Source: JBAXTE01 sp963556065 (GTDB lineage Bacteria > Bacteroidota > Bacteroidia > Bacteroidales > WCHB1-69). From it: a stretch of DNA of 64,000 nt. The stretch spans positions 1 through 64,000 of the forward strand of contig CAUVYH020000024.1 in NCBI GenBank assembly GCA_963556065.3, read 5' to 3'. The translations under genes and the position numbers were made by a program. Numbering within the stretch: position 1 is the first letter of the stretch; each line of letters starts with the position of its first letter. Positions 19,211 to 29,624 of the stretch are shown here, piece by piece. Under the pieces are notes generated by a model that saw only the letters and a list, made by a program, of their open reading frames with translations, was not told where the DNA came from and searched no databases.

Positions 19211-20218
19211 ATGGATTATAAAGAGATTATTCAGCAAGCTAAAAAGAAAATTTTCAGTCCGATATATGTTCTTCATGGCGAAGAACCTTATTTTATAGAC
19301 TTAATATCCGATTACATCGAAGATCATGCATTGGAAGCGAGTGAGCGTGATTTTAATCAAACCGTTTTCTATGGTCGTGATGTAAAACATCAGGAACTGA
19401 TTGCGATGGCAAAAGGATTTCCGATGATGGCTAATTATCAGGTAATCATTGTGAAAGAGGCTCAAAACATGAGTGATCTGGATGGTTTTTTTGAAACACT
19501 TCCCGAATATCTCGAAAATCCTCAGAAAAGTACCATATTAGTGCTTTGTTTTAAGTATAAAAAACTCGATTCACGGAGAAAATATATGAAAGCAGTGCAA
19601 TCGGTCGGTGTACTCTATGAATCACCAAGGGTTTATGACAATCAGGTGCCCACCTGGGTGAATGCTTTTGTGAAAGAAGAGGGCTATAGAATAGGAGATA
19701 AAGCTTCTATGATGTTGTCGGAATTTATTGGAAATAATCTCTCGCGGATTGCAAATGAACTCAATAAGTTATATGTTTTAACGCCTAAAGGAGATGAGAT
19801 TACTCCCGAAATTATTGAAAAAAATATTGGAATAAGCAAAGACTACAACATGCTTGAACTCTACAAGTCTATTGCTTACAAAAAACATGATACCACCTTT
19901 AAAATTATTGATTATTTCGGTCAAAATTTAAAAGAAAATCCTCCTGAAAAAGTCATCCCTATGTTGTTTTCATTTTTTAATAAGGTGATGATTTACCATA
20001 CTACGGAGGTAAAAACGGAGATGGTGTTAAAGAGTTTGTTTGGGTTCTTTCAAAGAGATGTTGCGGCAGCAGCCCAAAATTATTCCATGCAAAAAGTTCT
20101 GAAAATATTTGATATCCTTCGTGAGTTTGATTTGAAATCGAAGGGGGTAAACGCTGCAAATGTTGCAAAAGATCAACTTCTTCTGGAGATGATGATTAAA
20201 GTGGCGTATGTAATGTAG
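19211..20218 (+). CDS. holA: DNA polymerase III subunit delta
   Basis: This 335-residue protein is the delta subunit of the clamp loader, which opens the beta clamp during replication. FSPIYVLHGEEPYFIDLISDYIE (about 15-37) is the usual start of the family; the NTPase-like fold continues with QVIIVKEAQNM and STILVLCFKYKKLDSRRKYMKAV, and the C-terminal collar domain includes LSEFIGNNLSRIANELNKL. Length matches HolA. It follows amn by 15 bases and may be co-transcribed with it. Confidence 0.92.
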   Translation: MDYKEIIQQAKKKIFSPIYVLHGEEPYFIDLISDYIEDHALEASERDFNQTVFYGRDVKHQELIAMAKGFPMMANYQVIIVKEAQNMSDLDGFFETLPEYLENPQKSTILVLCFKYKKLDSRRKYMKAVQSVGVLYESPRVYDNQVPTWVNAFVKEEGYRIGDKASMMLSEFIGNNLSRIANELNKLYVLTPKGDEITPEIIEKNIGISKDYNMLELYKSIAYKKHDTTFKIIDYFGQNLKENPPEKVIPMLFSFFNKVMIYHTTEVKTEMVLKSLFGFFQRDVAAAAQNYSMQKVLKIFDILREFDLKSKGVNAANVAKDQLLLEMMIKVAYVM

Positions 20219-20419
20219 CGTGTATAGAAAAACAAAATAATTGTGTGAGGCAGTTTCCCGAGCCTATTTACTTCGTTTTCTAAGCCGCTTTAATATTTGC
20301 TTGTCCTTTTTTCGGTTTATTCTATCCAAAAAATTGCACAATTTATAGTCGTTTTATTATTATTCGTCGATAACTGTAACTTTTTTCGACTAAAAATGTG
20401 TATAACCCGAATTTTTTAA

Positions 20420-20427
20420 TACATTTG
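20420..20427 (+). promoter_or_regulatory. -7 box upstream of the TonB-dependent receptor
   Basis: TACATTTG matches TAnnTTTG, 29 bases before the ATG at 20457. No clear TTG is present at the normal distance. Confidence 0.4.
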
Positions 20428-20456
20428 ACAATTAATAATATGGGAAGCAAATTAAT

Positions 20457-22770
20457 ATGAGAAAATTATTGATACTTACTTGTGTTGTACTTGGCCTGAG
20501 TGGTTTTTTCAATGGGATATCGGCTCAAAACGCCATGATTAAGGGATTTGTATATGAAAAAGAGAGTGGAGAAGCAGTTCCATTTACGAATGTTTTTTTA
20601 AAAGGGACCACACTTGGTAGTACTACCGATGGAAATGGTAATTTTTTGATCAATAAAATTCCTCCCGGATCATACACGTTAATGATTAAATCGATGGGGT
20701 ATGATTCGCTAGTACTTCGTGTAACGGTTAAGGCCGGTGAAATTCTTACGCGTAAGTTAGCATTGGTAAAAGCCTCTTATACTTTGGAACAATTCAGTCT
20801 TACTGCTGAACGAGAAAAAGCGGTCACGGAAACCCGCACTTCGGTTGCTTATGTTACCCCGAAACAGATTAAGCAAATGCCTACAATTGGGGGAACGCCG
20901 GACTTAGCACAGTATCTGCAGGTGCTTCCAGGGGTTGTATTTACTGGCGATCAGGGGGGGCAACTCTATATTAGAGGCGGATCGCCCATTACAAAATAAA
21001 GTACTTTTGGACGGTATGGTTATTTACAATCCATTTCATTCTATTGGACTATTTTCAGTATTTGACACGGATATTATGAAGTCTGCAGATGTCTATTCCG
21101 GTGGATTTGGCGCTGAATATGGAGGAAGAGTCTCCTCGGTAATGGACGTGAGAACTCGAGAAGGAAATAAAAAAAGACTTGCAGGGAAAATAGATGTTAA
21201 TACGTTTGGAGCCAAGCTTCTATTAGAAGGACCTTTTAAAAAGTTTACCGATTCCACGGGGTCGAGTATTTCTTACATTCTGTCTGTAAAAAATTCATAC
21301 TTGTCTGAGAGTTCAAAGTTATTGTATCGATATATTGACACCAATGGCTTGCCTTTCGATTATCGCGATCTTTATGGAAAAATTACGGTAAGTGGGTCGA
21401 ATGGGAGCAGAATTAATTTCTTCGGATTTAACTTTAACGATAATGTTACATATAAAAATGTTGCTGATTTTAAGTGGGCATCAAGTGGTGGTGGAATGAA
21501 TTTTACATTAATACCGGGTTCATCACCGGTAATTATGGATGGTTCTGTGGCCTATTCTAAATACAAAATCATTCTTGAAAGTGAGGATCAAAAGCCTCGC
21601 AGCAGCGATATCAACGGATTTAATATCGGGTTGGGATTCAATTATATTTTGGGAAAGAACTCGATTCGTTATGGCGTTGAAATGTTGGGTTTTACCACGA
21701 ATTATGATTTTACAAATAGCTCAAATTTGAATATCAGTCAGCAGGAAAATACCACGGAAATGGGTGGCTTTGTGAAATATAAAGGTATCTTTAATAAGTT
21801 TATTTTTGAACCCAGTTTTAGACTTCATTTTTATTCTTCACTTGGTGTTATTTCACCGGAGCCTCGTCTTGCCATGAAATATAACGTCACGGACAAACTT
21901 CGACTCAAGCTGGCTTCGGGTATTTATTCTCAGAACTTGATCAGTGCTTCATCCGAACGAGATGTCGTTAACCTGTTTTATGGGTTTCTTTCTGGAAATG
22001 AGGAGTTACCCGATGAACGTTTTGATGGAACAACCATTAAATCTAAAATTCAGCAGGCTCAACATCTGGTTTTGGGAGTGGAGTGGGATGCAATTAAAAG
22101 ACTCACGCTGAATTTTGAGGCCTATGTTAAAAACTTTTCACAAATTACGGAGTTAAACCATCGTAAAATTTATAATGACGATGAGGCTCATGAATCACAG
22201 CCGGCATACCTTCGCGAAGATTATGTGTGGGAGAGCGGATTGGCTAAAGGAGCCGATGTTTCTGCAAAGTATGAACTAAAAAAAGTGTATTTGTGGTTTG
22301 TATATTCGTTGGGATGGGTTACTCGTGATGATGGTATTGTAGAATATGCCACTCATTATGATAGGCGGCATAATGTCAATGTTATGGTTTCGTATGTCTT
22401 TGGCGGCCTCGATCAGTGGCAGATCGATTTGCGTTGGAATTATGGTTCAGGATTCGCTTTTTCCCGTACAATGGGAAGTTATCCCAATCTTACTTTCAGC
22501 AATAACATCGGGGATGACTATTTACAGCAAAATGAAACGGTCGGTACATTATACGAAGAAACAAACGGGGGGCGGTTGCCCGATTTTCACAGGCTCGATC
22601 TCAACTTGAAATATAAATATAATTTTACCGAAAAAAATATTCTTGAAATCAATATCGGTGCTACGAATGTTTACAATCGGGAAAATATTTTTTACTTCGA
22701 TAGAATAACCAAAAGCAGGGTAAACCAATTGCCATTTATGCCTAGTTTCGGAATGAACTGGGTGTTCTAG
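20457..22770 (+). CDS. TonB-dependent receptor with carboxypeptidase-regulatory-like domain, frameshifted
   Basis: This is an outer-membrane TonB-dependent transporter of about 770 residues. Signal peptide to about residue 23, then a carboxypeptidase-regulatory-like domain (KGFVYEKESGEAVPFTNVFLKGTTLGSTTDGNGNF, about 28-110), a plug (TPDLAQYLQVLPGVVFTGDQGGQLYIRGGSP) and a 22-strand-type barrel ending in FGMNWVF with a terminal Phe. The frame breaks near 20991: removing one A changes SPITK-stop to SPIQNKVLLDGMVIYNPFHS and joins the two halves. No SusD partner is adjacent, so a glycan-uptake system is not indicated; the substrate is unknown. Confidence 0.88.
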
Positions 22771-22946
22771 GGCTATCTTAGAATCTTCATTTTACAGCTC
22801 AGCAATTTGTTGTACTAAACTTTAAACCTTTAGGTAGGGTCTTTATTTTTGACAGGTGTGTGTTAAATTAAGCATGCATAGAGGCACTAGAAAGTCAGGT
22901 ATAACAAGTGTTGCAAACACGAGCCCTTAGCATATTGGAATAGCTA

Positions 22947-24956
22947 TTACTCGTTAATTTTTTTCTGAATTTCCGCCATTAGATCCCGAATTTTAGCAGC
23001 TTCCATAAAGTCGAGCTCTTTCACTGCTTTATCCATTGACTTGCGAAGTTTGCTCAAGTCTTTTTTAAGATGTTCTTTCGATTTGTATTTTACTTGCGAT
23101 TCTTCTGCTGCAATTTGTTGTACATCCCCGGGTTGGTCGTATTGAGAACGTTTGGAATGAGTTTCGTGTCCGAATTGAGTACCGATCTCTTTGACAATGG
23201 TAGTGGGGGTAATGCCGTTTTTTGTATTGTAGGCAATTTGTTTTTCTCTTCTTCGCGAAGTTTCATCCATAGTCAGTTGCATCGATTGAGTGATTTTGTC
23301 GGCATAAAAGATCACTCTGCCTTCCACATTACGTGCTGCCCGTCCTGCAGTTTGTGTGAGCGAGCGGGCAGAACGCAAAAAACCTTCTTTGTCGGCATCC
23401 AGTATTGCGACCAATGAAACTTCAGGCAAGTCAAGTCCTTCGCGAAGCAGGTTTACGCCGACAATTACATCAATAGTCCCGGAACGCAGATCATTTAAAA
23501 TTTCCACTCGTTCCAATGTGTCCACGTCCGAATGTATATATTTGGTATTCACATCAAGTCTATAAAGGTATTTGGTAAGCTCTTCCGCCATTCGTTTAGT
23601 AAGAGTTGTAACTAAGACTCGTTCGCCTTTTGTTACGGTTTTTTCAATTTCATCCAGCAAATCATCAACCTGATTGGTACAAGGGCGAACTTCAATAACA
23701 GGATCGAGAAGTCCGGTAGGACGAACTACTTGCTCCACAACAACACCATCGCATTTATTTAACTCGTAATCGGTAGGAGTGGCACTTACATATATAGTTG
23801 ACGGAGTGAGCAATTCGAATTCTTCAAAAGTTAACGGCCGGTTATCCAGTGCCGCCGGAAGGCGAAATCCGTAGTCCACAAGGTTTATTTTTCGGGATCT
23901 GTCGCCGCCATACATGGCGCGTATTTGAGGAATAGTTACGTGGCTTTCATCAATAATTGTAACAAAATCATCGGGGAAAAAATCGATGAGGCAGAAGGGG
24001 CGAACCCCAGGATTTCTACCGTCGAAGTAGCGGGAATAATTCTCAATACCGGAGCAGTAGCCTAATTCTTTAATCATTTCTACATCATATATTACCCGGT
24101 CTTCAAGACGTTTTGCCTCCAAATGTTTGCCCAGATCCTTAAGGTAGGCGATTTGTATCTGCAGGTCGAGTTGGATGTTCTCAATTGCTCTGTTTACCGT
24201 GTCTTTTGAAGTCACAAATATGCTTGCCGGATAGATGTTTAAGGCTTCTTCCGCTTGTATTATACCTCCGCTAGTAGGTTCAATAGAGTGGATGGATTCA
24301 ATTTCATCATTCCAGTAAATAATTCGGTAAGCAATATCGGCATACGCCGGAAAAACATCTACAGTATCACCTTTTACTCTGAAATTTCCCCGTTTAAAAT
24401 CGCCTTCCGTCCTTGAGTAAAGCGAATTTACCAAATTCAACAGAAAATGATTTTGCGGGTAATGTTGCTTTACAGCTATTTGAATTACATTCACTCTGAA
24501 ATCATCAGGATTCCCGATTCCATAGATGCATGAAACCGAAGAAACGATAATGACATCTCTTCGACCGGATAATAACGAGGTGGTAGCACTCAGTCGCAAT
24601 TTTTCAATTTCCTCGTTGATATTCAGATCTTTTTCAATGTAGGTGTTGGTTGCAGGAATAAACGCTTCAGGCTGATAGTAGTCGTAATAAGAGACAAAAT
24701 ATTCGACGGCATTATTTGGAAAGAATTGTTTGAATTCGTTGTAAAGTTGTGCTGCAAGGGTCTTATTGTGACTCAGGATTAGTGCAGGGCGATTTGTATT
24801 GGCCAATACGTTGGCAATGGTAAATGTTTTACCCGAGCCTGTAACACCGAGCAATGTCTGCGAAGCTTCATTTCGGTTTAACCCATCGGTAAGCTGTTGT
24901 ATAGCTTCGGGTTGGTCCCCCGAAGGATTGAAATTAGAATTAAGTTGAAAATTCAT
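22947..24956 (-). CDS. uvrB: excinuclease ABC subunit B
   Basis: UvrB is the damage-verifying helicase-like subunit of nucleotide excision repair. The 669-residue protein has Walker A GVTGSGKT (37-44), the beta-hairpin region YYDYYQPEAFIP that clamps damaged DNA, the IDESH motif II, motif VI QTAGRAARN, and a C-terminal UVR domain (about 630-665) for UvrC/UvrA contact. All motifs are intact. It is the last gene of a minus-strand run from 29876; the EEP gene upstream is 7 bases away. Confidence 0.96.
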   Translation of the reverse strand: MNFQLNSNFNPSGDQPEAIQQLTDGLNRNEASQTLLGVTGSGKTFTIANVLANTNRPALILSHNKTLAAQLYNEFKQFFPNNAVEYFVSYYDYYQPEAFIPATNTYIEKDLNINEEIEKLRLSATTSLLSGRRDVIIVSSVSCIYGIGNPDDFRVNVIQIAVKQHYPQNHFLLNLVNSLYSRTEGDFKRGNFRVKGDTVDVFPAYADIAYRIIYWNDEIESIHSIEPTSGGIIQAEEALNIYPASIFVTSKDTVNRAIENIQLDLQIQIAYLKDLGKHLEAKRLEDRVIYDVEMIKELGYCSGIENYSRYFDGRNPGVRPFCLIDFFPDDFVTIIDESHVTIPQIRAMYGGDRSRKINLVDYGFRLPAALDNRPLTFEEFELLTPSTIYVSATPTDYELNKCDGVVVEQVVRPTGLLDPVIEVRPCTNQVDDLLDEIEKTVTKGERVLVTTLTKRMAEELTKYLYRLDVNTKYIHSDVDTLERVEILNDLRSGTIDVIVGVNLLREGLDLPEVSLVAILDADKEGFLRSARSLTQTAGRAARNVEGRVIFYADKITQSMQLTMDETSRRREKQIAYNTKNGITPTTIVKEIGTQFGHETHSKRSQYDQPGDVQQIAAEESQVKYKSKEHLKKDLSKLRKSMDKAVKELDFMEAAKIRDLMAEIQKKINE

Positions 24957-24963
24957 GCCGATG

Positions 24964-26106
24964 TTATTTTTTTTTGTGCATTAAGACGGTAACAGGGTAG
25001 TGATCGGAAGCATTAATCTCTTGATGAGTGATGAAATCATATCCTTCAAAATGATTGTCGTGAAAAATATAGTCGATCCTGAATGAAGGCATTTTACCGG
25101 CATAACTTCTGCCAATGCCTTTTCCGCTTTCAACAAAGCTATCTGTAAGTTTTTTTGATAGAGTATGATAGGTAAACGATGTTGGGGTGTCGTTAAAATC
25201 GCCGCATAAAATCACCGGATACGGGGATTCCGAAATGTGCTTTTCCAACTGCAAAGCTTGCCCAGCTCTTAGCAAATAGGCTTGCTTTAATTTTGAGATG
25301 ATCTTTTGAGAAGCTTTGTTTAAATTGTTTGATTTCGCTTTGTTTTTGGGAGAATCGTCTGCGAACACATAATCTTCTTTTCCGAATTTAATCGATTGCA
25401 AATGAGCATTATATATTCTGAATATTTCATTGTCCTTTTTTATGTCGATATAAATAGCCGTATTATTGGTTTTGTTTTCAAAAACAATGGCTCCCGAGCC
25501 AATAATCGGATATCGGCTAAATATTGCGATTCCATAGTGGTCGGTTTCTTTAAGCGTTTGTGGAAAATAAGTGTATAAATATTTTGTTTTTAAGATTGAT
25601 GTCAAAGAATCGGTTGTGCAAAACTTATTGGAAGAATCGTAAAAGTACTCTTGAAAGCATGCGATATCGGGACTTTCGTTGCGTATAAACTTGAATATCT
25701 GATTTCTGCCTTCAAAATTGAATGACCAGTCTTTATTGTAATTGTATAAGTCGAATAAGCGGACATTATACGACATTACTTTAAATGTTGATATACTGTC
25801 GTTCGGTTTCGACTTCCCCGTAAATTGATAAAGTGAAAAAAAATGGTTATAGCCGATAATGATAAAAAATGCGGAATAGAGTGCGTATTTTGGACGAATA
25901 ATAACCCAAAGCAGGATAAAAATAATGTTTCCAAGGAAAATGTAGGGGTAGGCGATTCCGCAAAATGCCAGTATCCAAAAGGAATTCGGGTTAATATACA
26001 TCGACAGATAAGAACAAACTAAAAGTATTAGCGCCAATGAATTTAATCCCAACAATAATCGGGTAAAGAGGGTGTCTTTATGCAACTTTTGAGTTTGGCT
26101 ATCCAT
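24964..26106 (-). CDS. endonuclease/exonuclease/phosphatase family membrane protein
   Basis: This 380-residue protein starts with three hydrophobic segments (about 15-90), followed by an EEP-superfamily domain: MSYNVRLFD, DIACFQEYFYD (metal-binding Glu), ILCGDFNDTP, RIDYIFHD and ASDHYPV (catalytic His). Proteins of this architecture are common in Bacteroidota in a mutL-rhomboid-EEP context. Phosphodiesterase activity is expected; the substrate is unknown, and DNA repair is suggested only by the neighbours. It lies 18 bases after the rhomboid gene. Confidence 0.87.
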   Translation of the reverse strand: MDSQTQKLHKDTLFTRLLLGLNSLALILLVCSYLSMYINPNSFWILAFCGIAYPYIFLGNIIFILLWVIIRPKYALYSAFFIIIGYNHFFSLYQFTGKSKPNDSISTFKVMSYNVRLFDLYNYNKDWSFNFEGRNQIFKFIRNESPDIACFQEYFYDSSNKFCTTDSLTSILKTKYLYTYFPQTLKETDHYGIAIFSRYPIIGSGAIVFENKTNNTAIYIDIKKDNEIFRIYNAHLQSIKFGKEDYVFADDSPKNKAKSNNLNKASQKIISKLKQAYLLRAGQALQLEKHISESPYPVILCGDFNDTPTSFTYHTLSKKLTDSFVESGKGIGRSYAGKMPSFRIDYIFHDNHFEGYDFITHQEINASDHYPVTVLMHKKK

Positions 26107-26124
26107 TTTCTGTAAGATAATTAA

Positions 26125-26998
26125 TTATTTACGCTTGAATTTGAATAAAAATTCTTTCTCTTCGGCAGATAAATTATTGTATCCGCTTTTTGATATTTTG
26201 TCAAGAATTTCATTTATTTTATGTTCCTCTTCTACTCGCTTTGCATTGTATTGGTCGTCTGTCATTGGTCTTTTGGCATTACTTCCGTAATTGTAAGACA
26301 TTTTTCTTTTGCCAAAAATTGGGAATCGATGTTTTGCATATCCCAAGCCGAACAAATATCCGCATAAGGCACCTCCGACATGCGAGGATATTGATAGAAA
26401 ATTAAACTTATTCAGCATTGCAATATTTAATACCAAAAGAATAATTGCTATTGTTTGCAGTGAGACCCGATATTTGAAGATAGGAACGGGATATTGGGGT
26501 TTATAAGCCATAGCGGCAAATAGTAAGCCGTAAGCGGCTCCCGATAGCCCGATATTATCGCCCCTGAGTAAAGAAATATCGAGCTGTGGAAAAATTGAGG
26601 TGGGTAAAATAAAAAAAACAAAAGCGGTTAGATGGCACCAGACGATGCACCATCCCATTTTTTTACTCGAGAAGTACCGGAGAAACAACTCTCCTGAAAT
26701 TAACAACAGAATGGAATCGGTAAATAATTGAAATAAAGAGGTATAAGTAAAAAATGAAGTAATTAAAGTCCAAAAGCTGTCGTAAAAAAATGCTTAAAGT
26801 TACGGGAGCTATCAAATAGGCTAATAATGCCATCAGGTTTTCAAAATACGAACCGGTCGAATCATCGGTGTAGTAATTAAACAATGCAATAACCCAAAAT
26901 ACTAATGATATTACAATAACGGCAACAATTAAACGTGCCAGTATATAGTTGCGTTTGATAAAGGCATTGATTTGATATTTAGCCTGATATGACAACAT
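26125..26998 (-). CDS. rhomboid-family intramembrane protease (second copy), frameshifted
   Basis: This is a rhomboid-like protein of about 290 residues. The N-terminal segment (from 26998) and the C-terminal segment (ending 26125) are joined by removing one base in the A-run at 26772-26775, which gives RQLWTLITSFFTYTSLFQLFTDSILLLISGELFLRYF. The catalytic Ser is in GLSGAAYGLLFA and the His in SSHVGGALCGYLFG. The first-loop His of active rhomboids (HxxxH in EGFxHILFN-type segments) is replaced by YTSLFQLF. A cytoplasmic tail with KISKSGYNNLSAEEKEFLFKF is typical of Bacteroidota rhomboids. It starts 11 bases after the first rhomboid gene. Confidence 0.8.
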
Positions 26999-27009
26999 GT
27001 ATCAATTAC

Positions 27010-27765
27010 TTAAAATTGTTGAAAGAATCGATTTTTATCTTTGTGTTTCCAATATAGAATGAGCACAATTCCAAACAGCATCCCGCCTAAGTGGGCAAAA
27101 TGGGCAATACCGTCCGAGGAGCTGGAAAAGCCGGAATAAAGCTCCAGCAGGCCATATCCGATTACAAACCATTTTGCCTTAATAGGGAATAGAAAATACA
27201 TATAAATCATTGAATTTGGAAATAACATGCCAAAAGCCAGCAAAAGTCCGAAAATTGCTCCGGAAGCTCCAACCGTAGAGCTGTTATAAAGTGCATTCAG
27301 TTCCCCCATAGAGCTATCGATAAAATTCTTATGTTCTGAAATCGCTTTAGCTCCTTCGCTCAAGACTAAACTGATTTGTTCTTGAGACATCATTGCTTGC
27401 AAATGTGAAATCTGTATATAGTTTACACCCATTTGCATTAAAGCGGCACCAACACCCGTTACAAAATAGAAAATCAGAAATCGTTTTGGCCCCCAATAAT
27501 TCTCAATTACAGACCCAAACATCCATAAGGCAAACATGTTGAAAAATATATGCTCCACACCTCCGTGCATAAACATGTATGTTATTAACTGATAAGGTTC
27601 GAAAGCTGTTGATCTAAAGTATTTTAACCCAAGTATGTCGTTCAGATCTATACCCAGACTATTTCTTAAGGCAAGAGTAGCTAAAAACATCAATCCATTG
27701 ATGATGATGAGGTTTTTAACGACCGGAGGTAAAACTCTAAATCCTGTTGGTGAATATTGTTGCAT
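27010..27765 (-). CDS. rhomboid-family intramembrane serine protease (first copy)
   Basis: This 251-residue six-helix intramembrane protease has the first-loop motif FMHGGVEHIFFNMFALWMFG, the catalytic serine in GASGAIFGLL, and the catalytic histidine in HFAHLGGMLFGI. It has an inserted hydrophilic loop of about 50 residues between helices 3 and 4 (SHLQAMMSQEQISLVLSEG and following). Its substrate is unknown. It overlaps closely with mutL (3 bases apart) and the second rhomboid (11 bases apart), so it is translated from the same transcript. Confidence 0.92.
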   Translation of the reverse strand: MQQYSPTGFRVLPPVVKNLIIINGLMFLATLALRNSLGIDLNDILGLKYFRSTAFEPYQLITYMFMHGGVEHIFFNMFALWMFGSVIENYWGPKRFLIFYFVTGVGAALMQMGVNYIQISHLQAMMSQEQISLVLSEGAKAISEHKNFIDSSMGELNALYNSSTVGASGAIFGLLLAFGMLFPNSMIYMYFLFPIKAKWFVIGYGLLELYSGFSSSSDGIAHFAHLGGMLFGIVLILYWKHKDKNRFFQQF

Positions 27766-27768
27766 AGT

Positions 27769-29613
27769 TTATGAATTAAATAATCTTTTTAACTGATCTT
27801 CGGTTATCGCAACAGTTATTTTTTTCCCTGTAGGCGATGTGTCAGATATCTGACATGCATAAAGTTCATCGATAATATTTTGCATTTCAATTTCCGTCAA
27901 TGATTGTCCCTGCTTTATTGATGTGCTTTTTGCCAGCGAAAGTGCTACATTTACATCTTTATCTAACCGTTGAGTGATTAAATTGTTTTTGAAATTTTCT
28001 AAAATTCCGTCAATTATATTTTTAACTTCTCCGTCTTCAATATCTGCCGGTGTGCCGTTTACAATAAAAGTATTATTGCCAAACTCTTGAATGTCAAATC
28101 CAAGACGAAATAATTCGGTGTTCATTTCTTTAATCAGTTCCGCTTCGGATGCGCTATAGTTAAGTGTTTGAGGAAATAAAGTCTGCTGAATTATGGTGGT
28201 TGAATTTTCAAATCGAAGGAGATATTTCTCAAACAATATGCGTTCGTGTGCAGCCTGTTGGTCTATGACTAAAATTGATGTTTTTAGCTTCGTTACAATG
28301 TATGTTTTGTTTAATTGAAATATGGAGGCATCAAAATATTTTTCGGAGTCGGCAGTGATGTTGAGCGATGATTGAATGGATATTTCCGTTGGTGGCAAAA
28401 TTTGTGAATCCCCATTCATGCTTGCGTCAGGCAAAAAATCCGGATTAAAATCAATTCTCATCGGATCGCTGTTGTGTCTGTATTCGGGTTTGTCCGGCTT
28501 AGGATTTGAAAAAGGATTGTAATTTGGATTTAGATTTAATGTGGGTGCTTTGGGAATGTAGTCTTTAGGCATTTGGTCCACATTAAAGTATTGTTCCTGA
28601 TTGAAGTCAAGGGTTGGAGTAAGGCTATTTATTCCTAATGTTTTACGAATACAAGAATTTAAGAACCCGTAAATCAACTTCTCATCGGTAAATTTTATCT
28701 CGGTTTTTGTAGGGTGAATGTTGATATCGATAGTTTTAGGATCAACCTCAATGGAAATAAAATAGCCAGGAAAGTATCCTTGCGGAATAAGCTCCGTAAA
28801 TGCTTTATCTACAGCATGATGCAAGTACGGATGTTTGATAAACCGCTTGTTGACAAAGAAATATTGATCACCACGGGTTCTGCGAGCACCGTTTGGAGTA
28901 ACGATATATCCTGATATGTGAATGCTTTGAGTGTTTTCTTCAATGGCAACCAACTTGGATTGGAAAGAATTTCCAAATAAGGCTATGATTCGAAGTTTGT
29001 AAGCCGATGGTGGAAGTAAAACAGATTGTTTCCCGTTGTTATAGATGGTAAAAGCCACCTCGGGATGAATTAGTGCGATTCTGTTAAATTCTTCAAGAAT
29101 GTGGTTGTATTCTACACTGTCGGATTTAAGAAAATTCCGGCGGGCGGGAATATTGAAAAAAAGATTTTTTACGGCAATAGAAGTTCCAGAAGCGCAGGCA
29201 CAAGGACTTTGATCTTTCATCTCAGAGCCTTCAATAATGATTTGAGTGCCCAACTCGTCATCTTGGAGCTTTGTCTTTAACTCCACATGTGCAACCGCAG
29301 CAATAGAGGCAAGAGCTTCACCTCTAAATCCCATCGTGCAAATGGCAAATAAGTCTTCCGCTTTGCGGAGTTTTGAAGTTGCATGCCGTTCAAAACTCAT
29401 TCGGGCATCCGTGGCACTCATCCCGGCACCGTTGTCGATGACCTGAATTAGAGTTCTACCGGCATCTTTAATAATAAGTTCAATTTTTGTTGCACCTGCG
29501 TCAATCGCATTTTCGAGCATCTCTTTTACTACCGAAGCTGGGCGTTGCACGACTTCTCCGGCAGCTATCTGGTTGGCAATGTGATCGGGCAGTAATTGGA
29601 TGATGTCTGACAT
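27769..29613 (-). CDS. mutL: DNA mismatch repair endonuclease MutL
   Basis: This 614-residue MutL coordinates mismatch repair. I chose the start MSDIIQLLPDHIANQIAAGEVV; an open extension of 37 codons upstream is not conserved. The N-terminal GHKL ATPase has ENAIDAGA, DNGAGM and GFRGEALASI, followed by the transducer domain, a Pro/Asn-rich linker (about 350-430) and the C-terminal dimer domain. The endonuclease metal motif DQHA(X)2E(X)4E appears as DQQAAHERILFE, with Gln for His. It sits 3 bases from the rhomboid gene. Confidence 0.95.
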   Translation of the reverse strand: MSDIIQLLPDHIANQIAAGEVVQRPASVVKEMLENAIDAGATKIELIIKDAGRTLIQVIDNGAGMSATDARMSFERHATSKLRKAEDLFAICTMGFRGEALASIAAVAHVELKTKLQDDELGTQIIIEGSEMKDQSPCACASGTSIAVKNLFFNIPARRNFLKSDSVEYNHILEEFNRIALIHPEVAFTIYNNGKQSVLLPPSAYKLRIIALFGNSFQSKLVAIEENTQSIHISGYIVTPNGARRTRGDQYFFVNKRFIKHPYLHHAVDKAFTELIPQGYFPGYFISIEVDPKTIDINIHPTKTEIKFTDEKLIYGFLNSCIRKTLGINSLTPTLDFNQEQYFNVDQMPKDYIPKAPTLNLNPNYNPFSNPKPDKPEYRHNSDPMRIDFNPDFLPDASMNGDSQILPPTEISIQSSLNITADSEKYFDASIFQLNKTYIVTKLKTSILVIDQQAAHERILFEKYLLRFENSTTIIQQTLFPQTLNYSASEAELIKEMNTELFRLGFDIQEFGNNTFIVNGTPADIEDGEVKNIIDGILENFKNNLITQRLDKDVNVALSLAKSTSIKQGQSLTEIEMQNIIDELYACQISDTSPTGKKITVAITEDQLKRLFNS

Positions 29614-29624
29614 TTTCAGAGGGC

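Noticed and set aside
22771..22946. RNA gene or terminator between the TonB receptor and uvrB
   Set aside because: Only a weak GTGTT/AACAC pairing is visible; no cloverleaf or T-tract.
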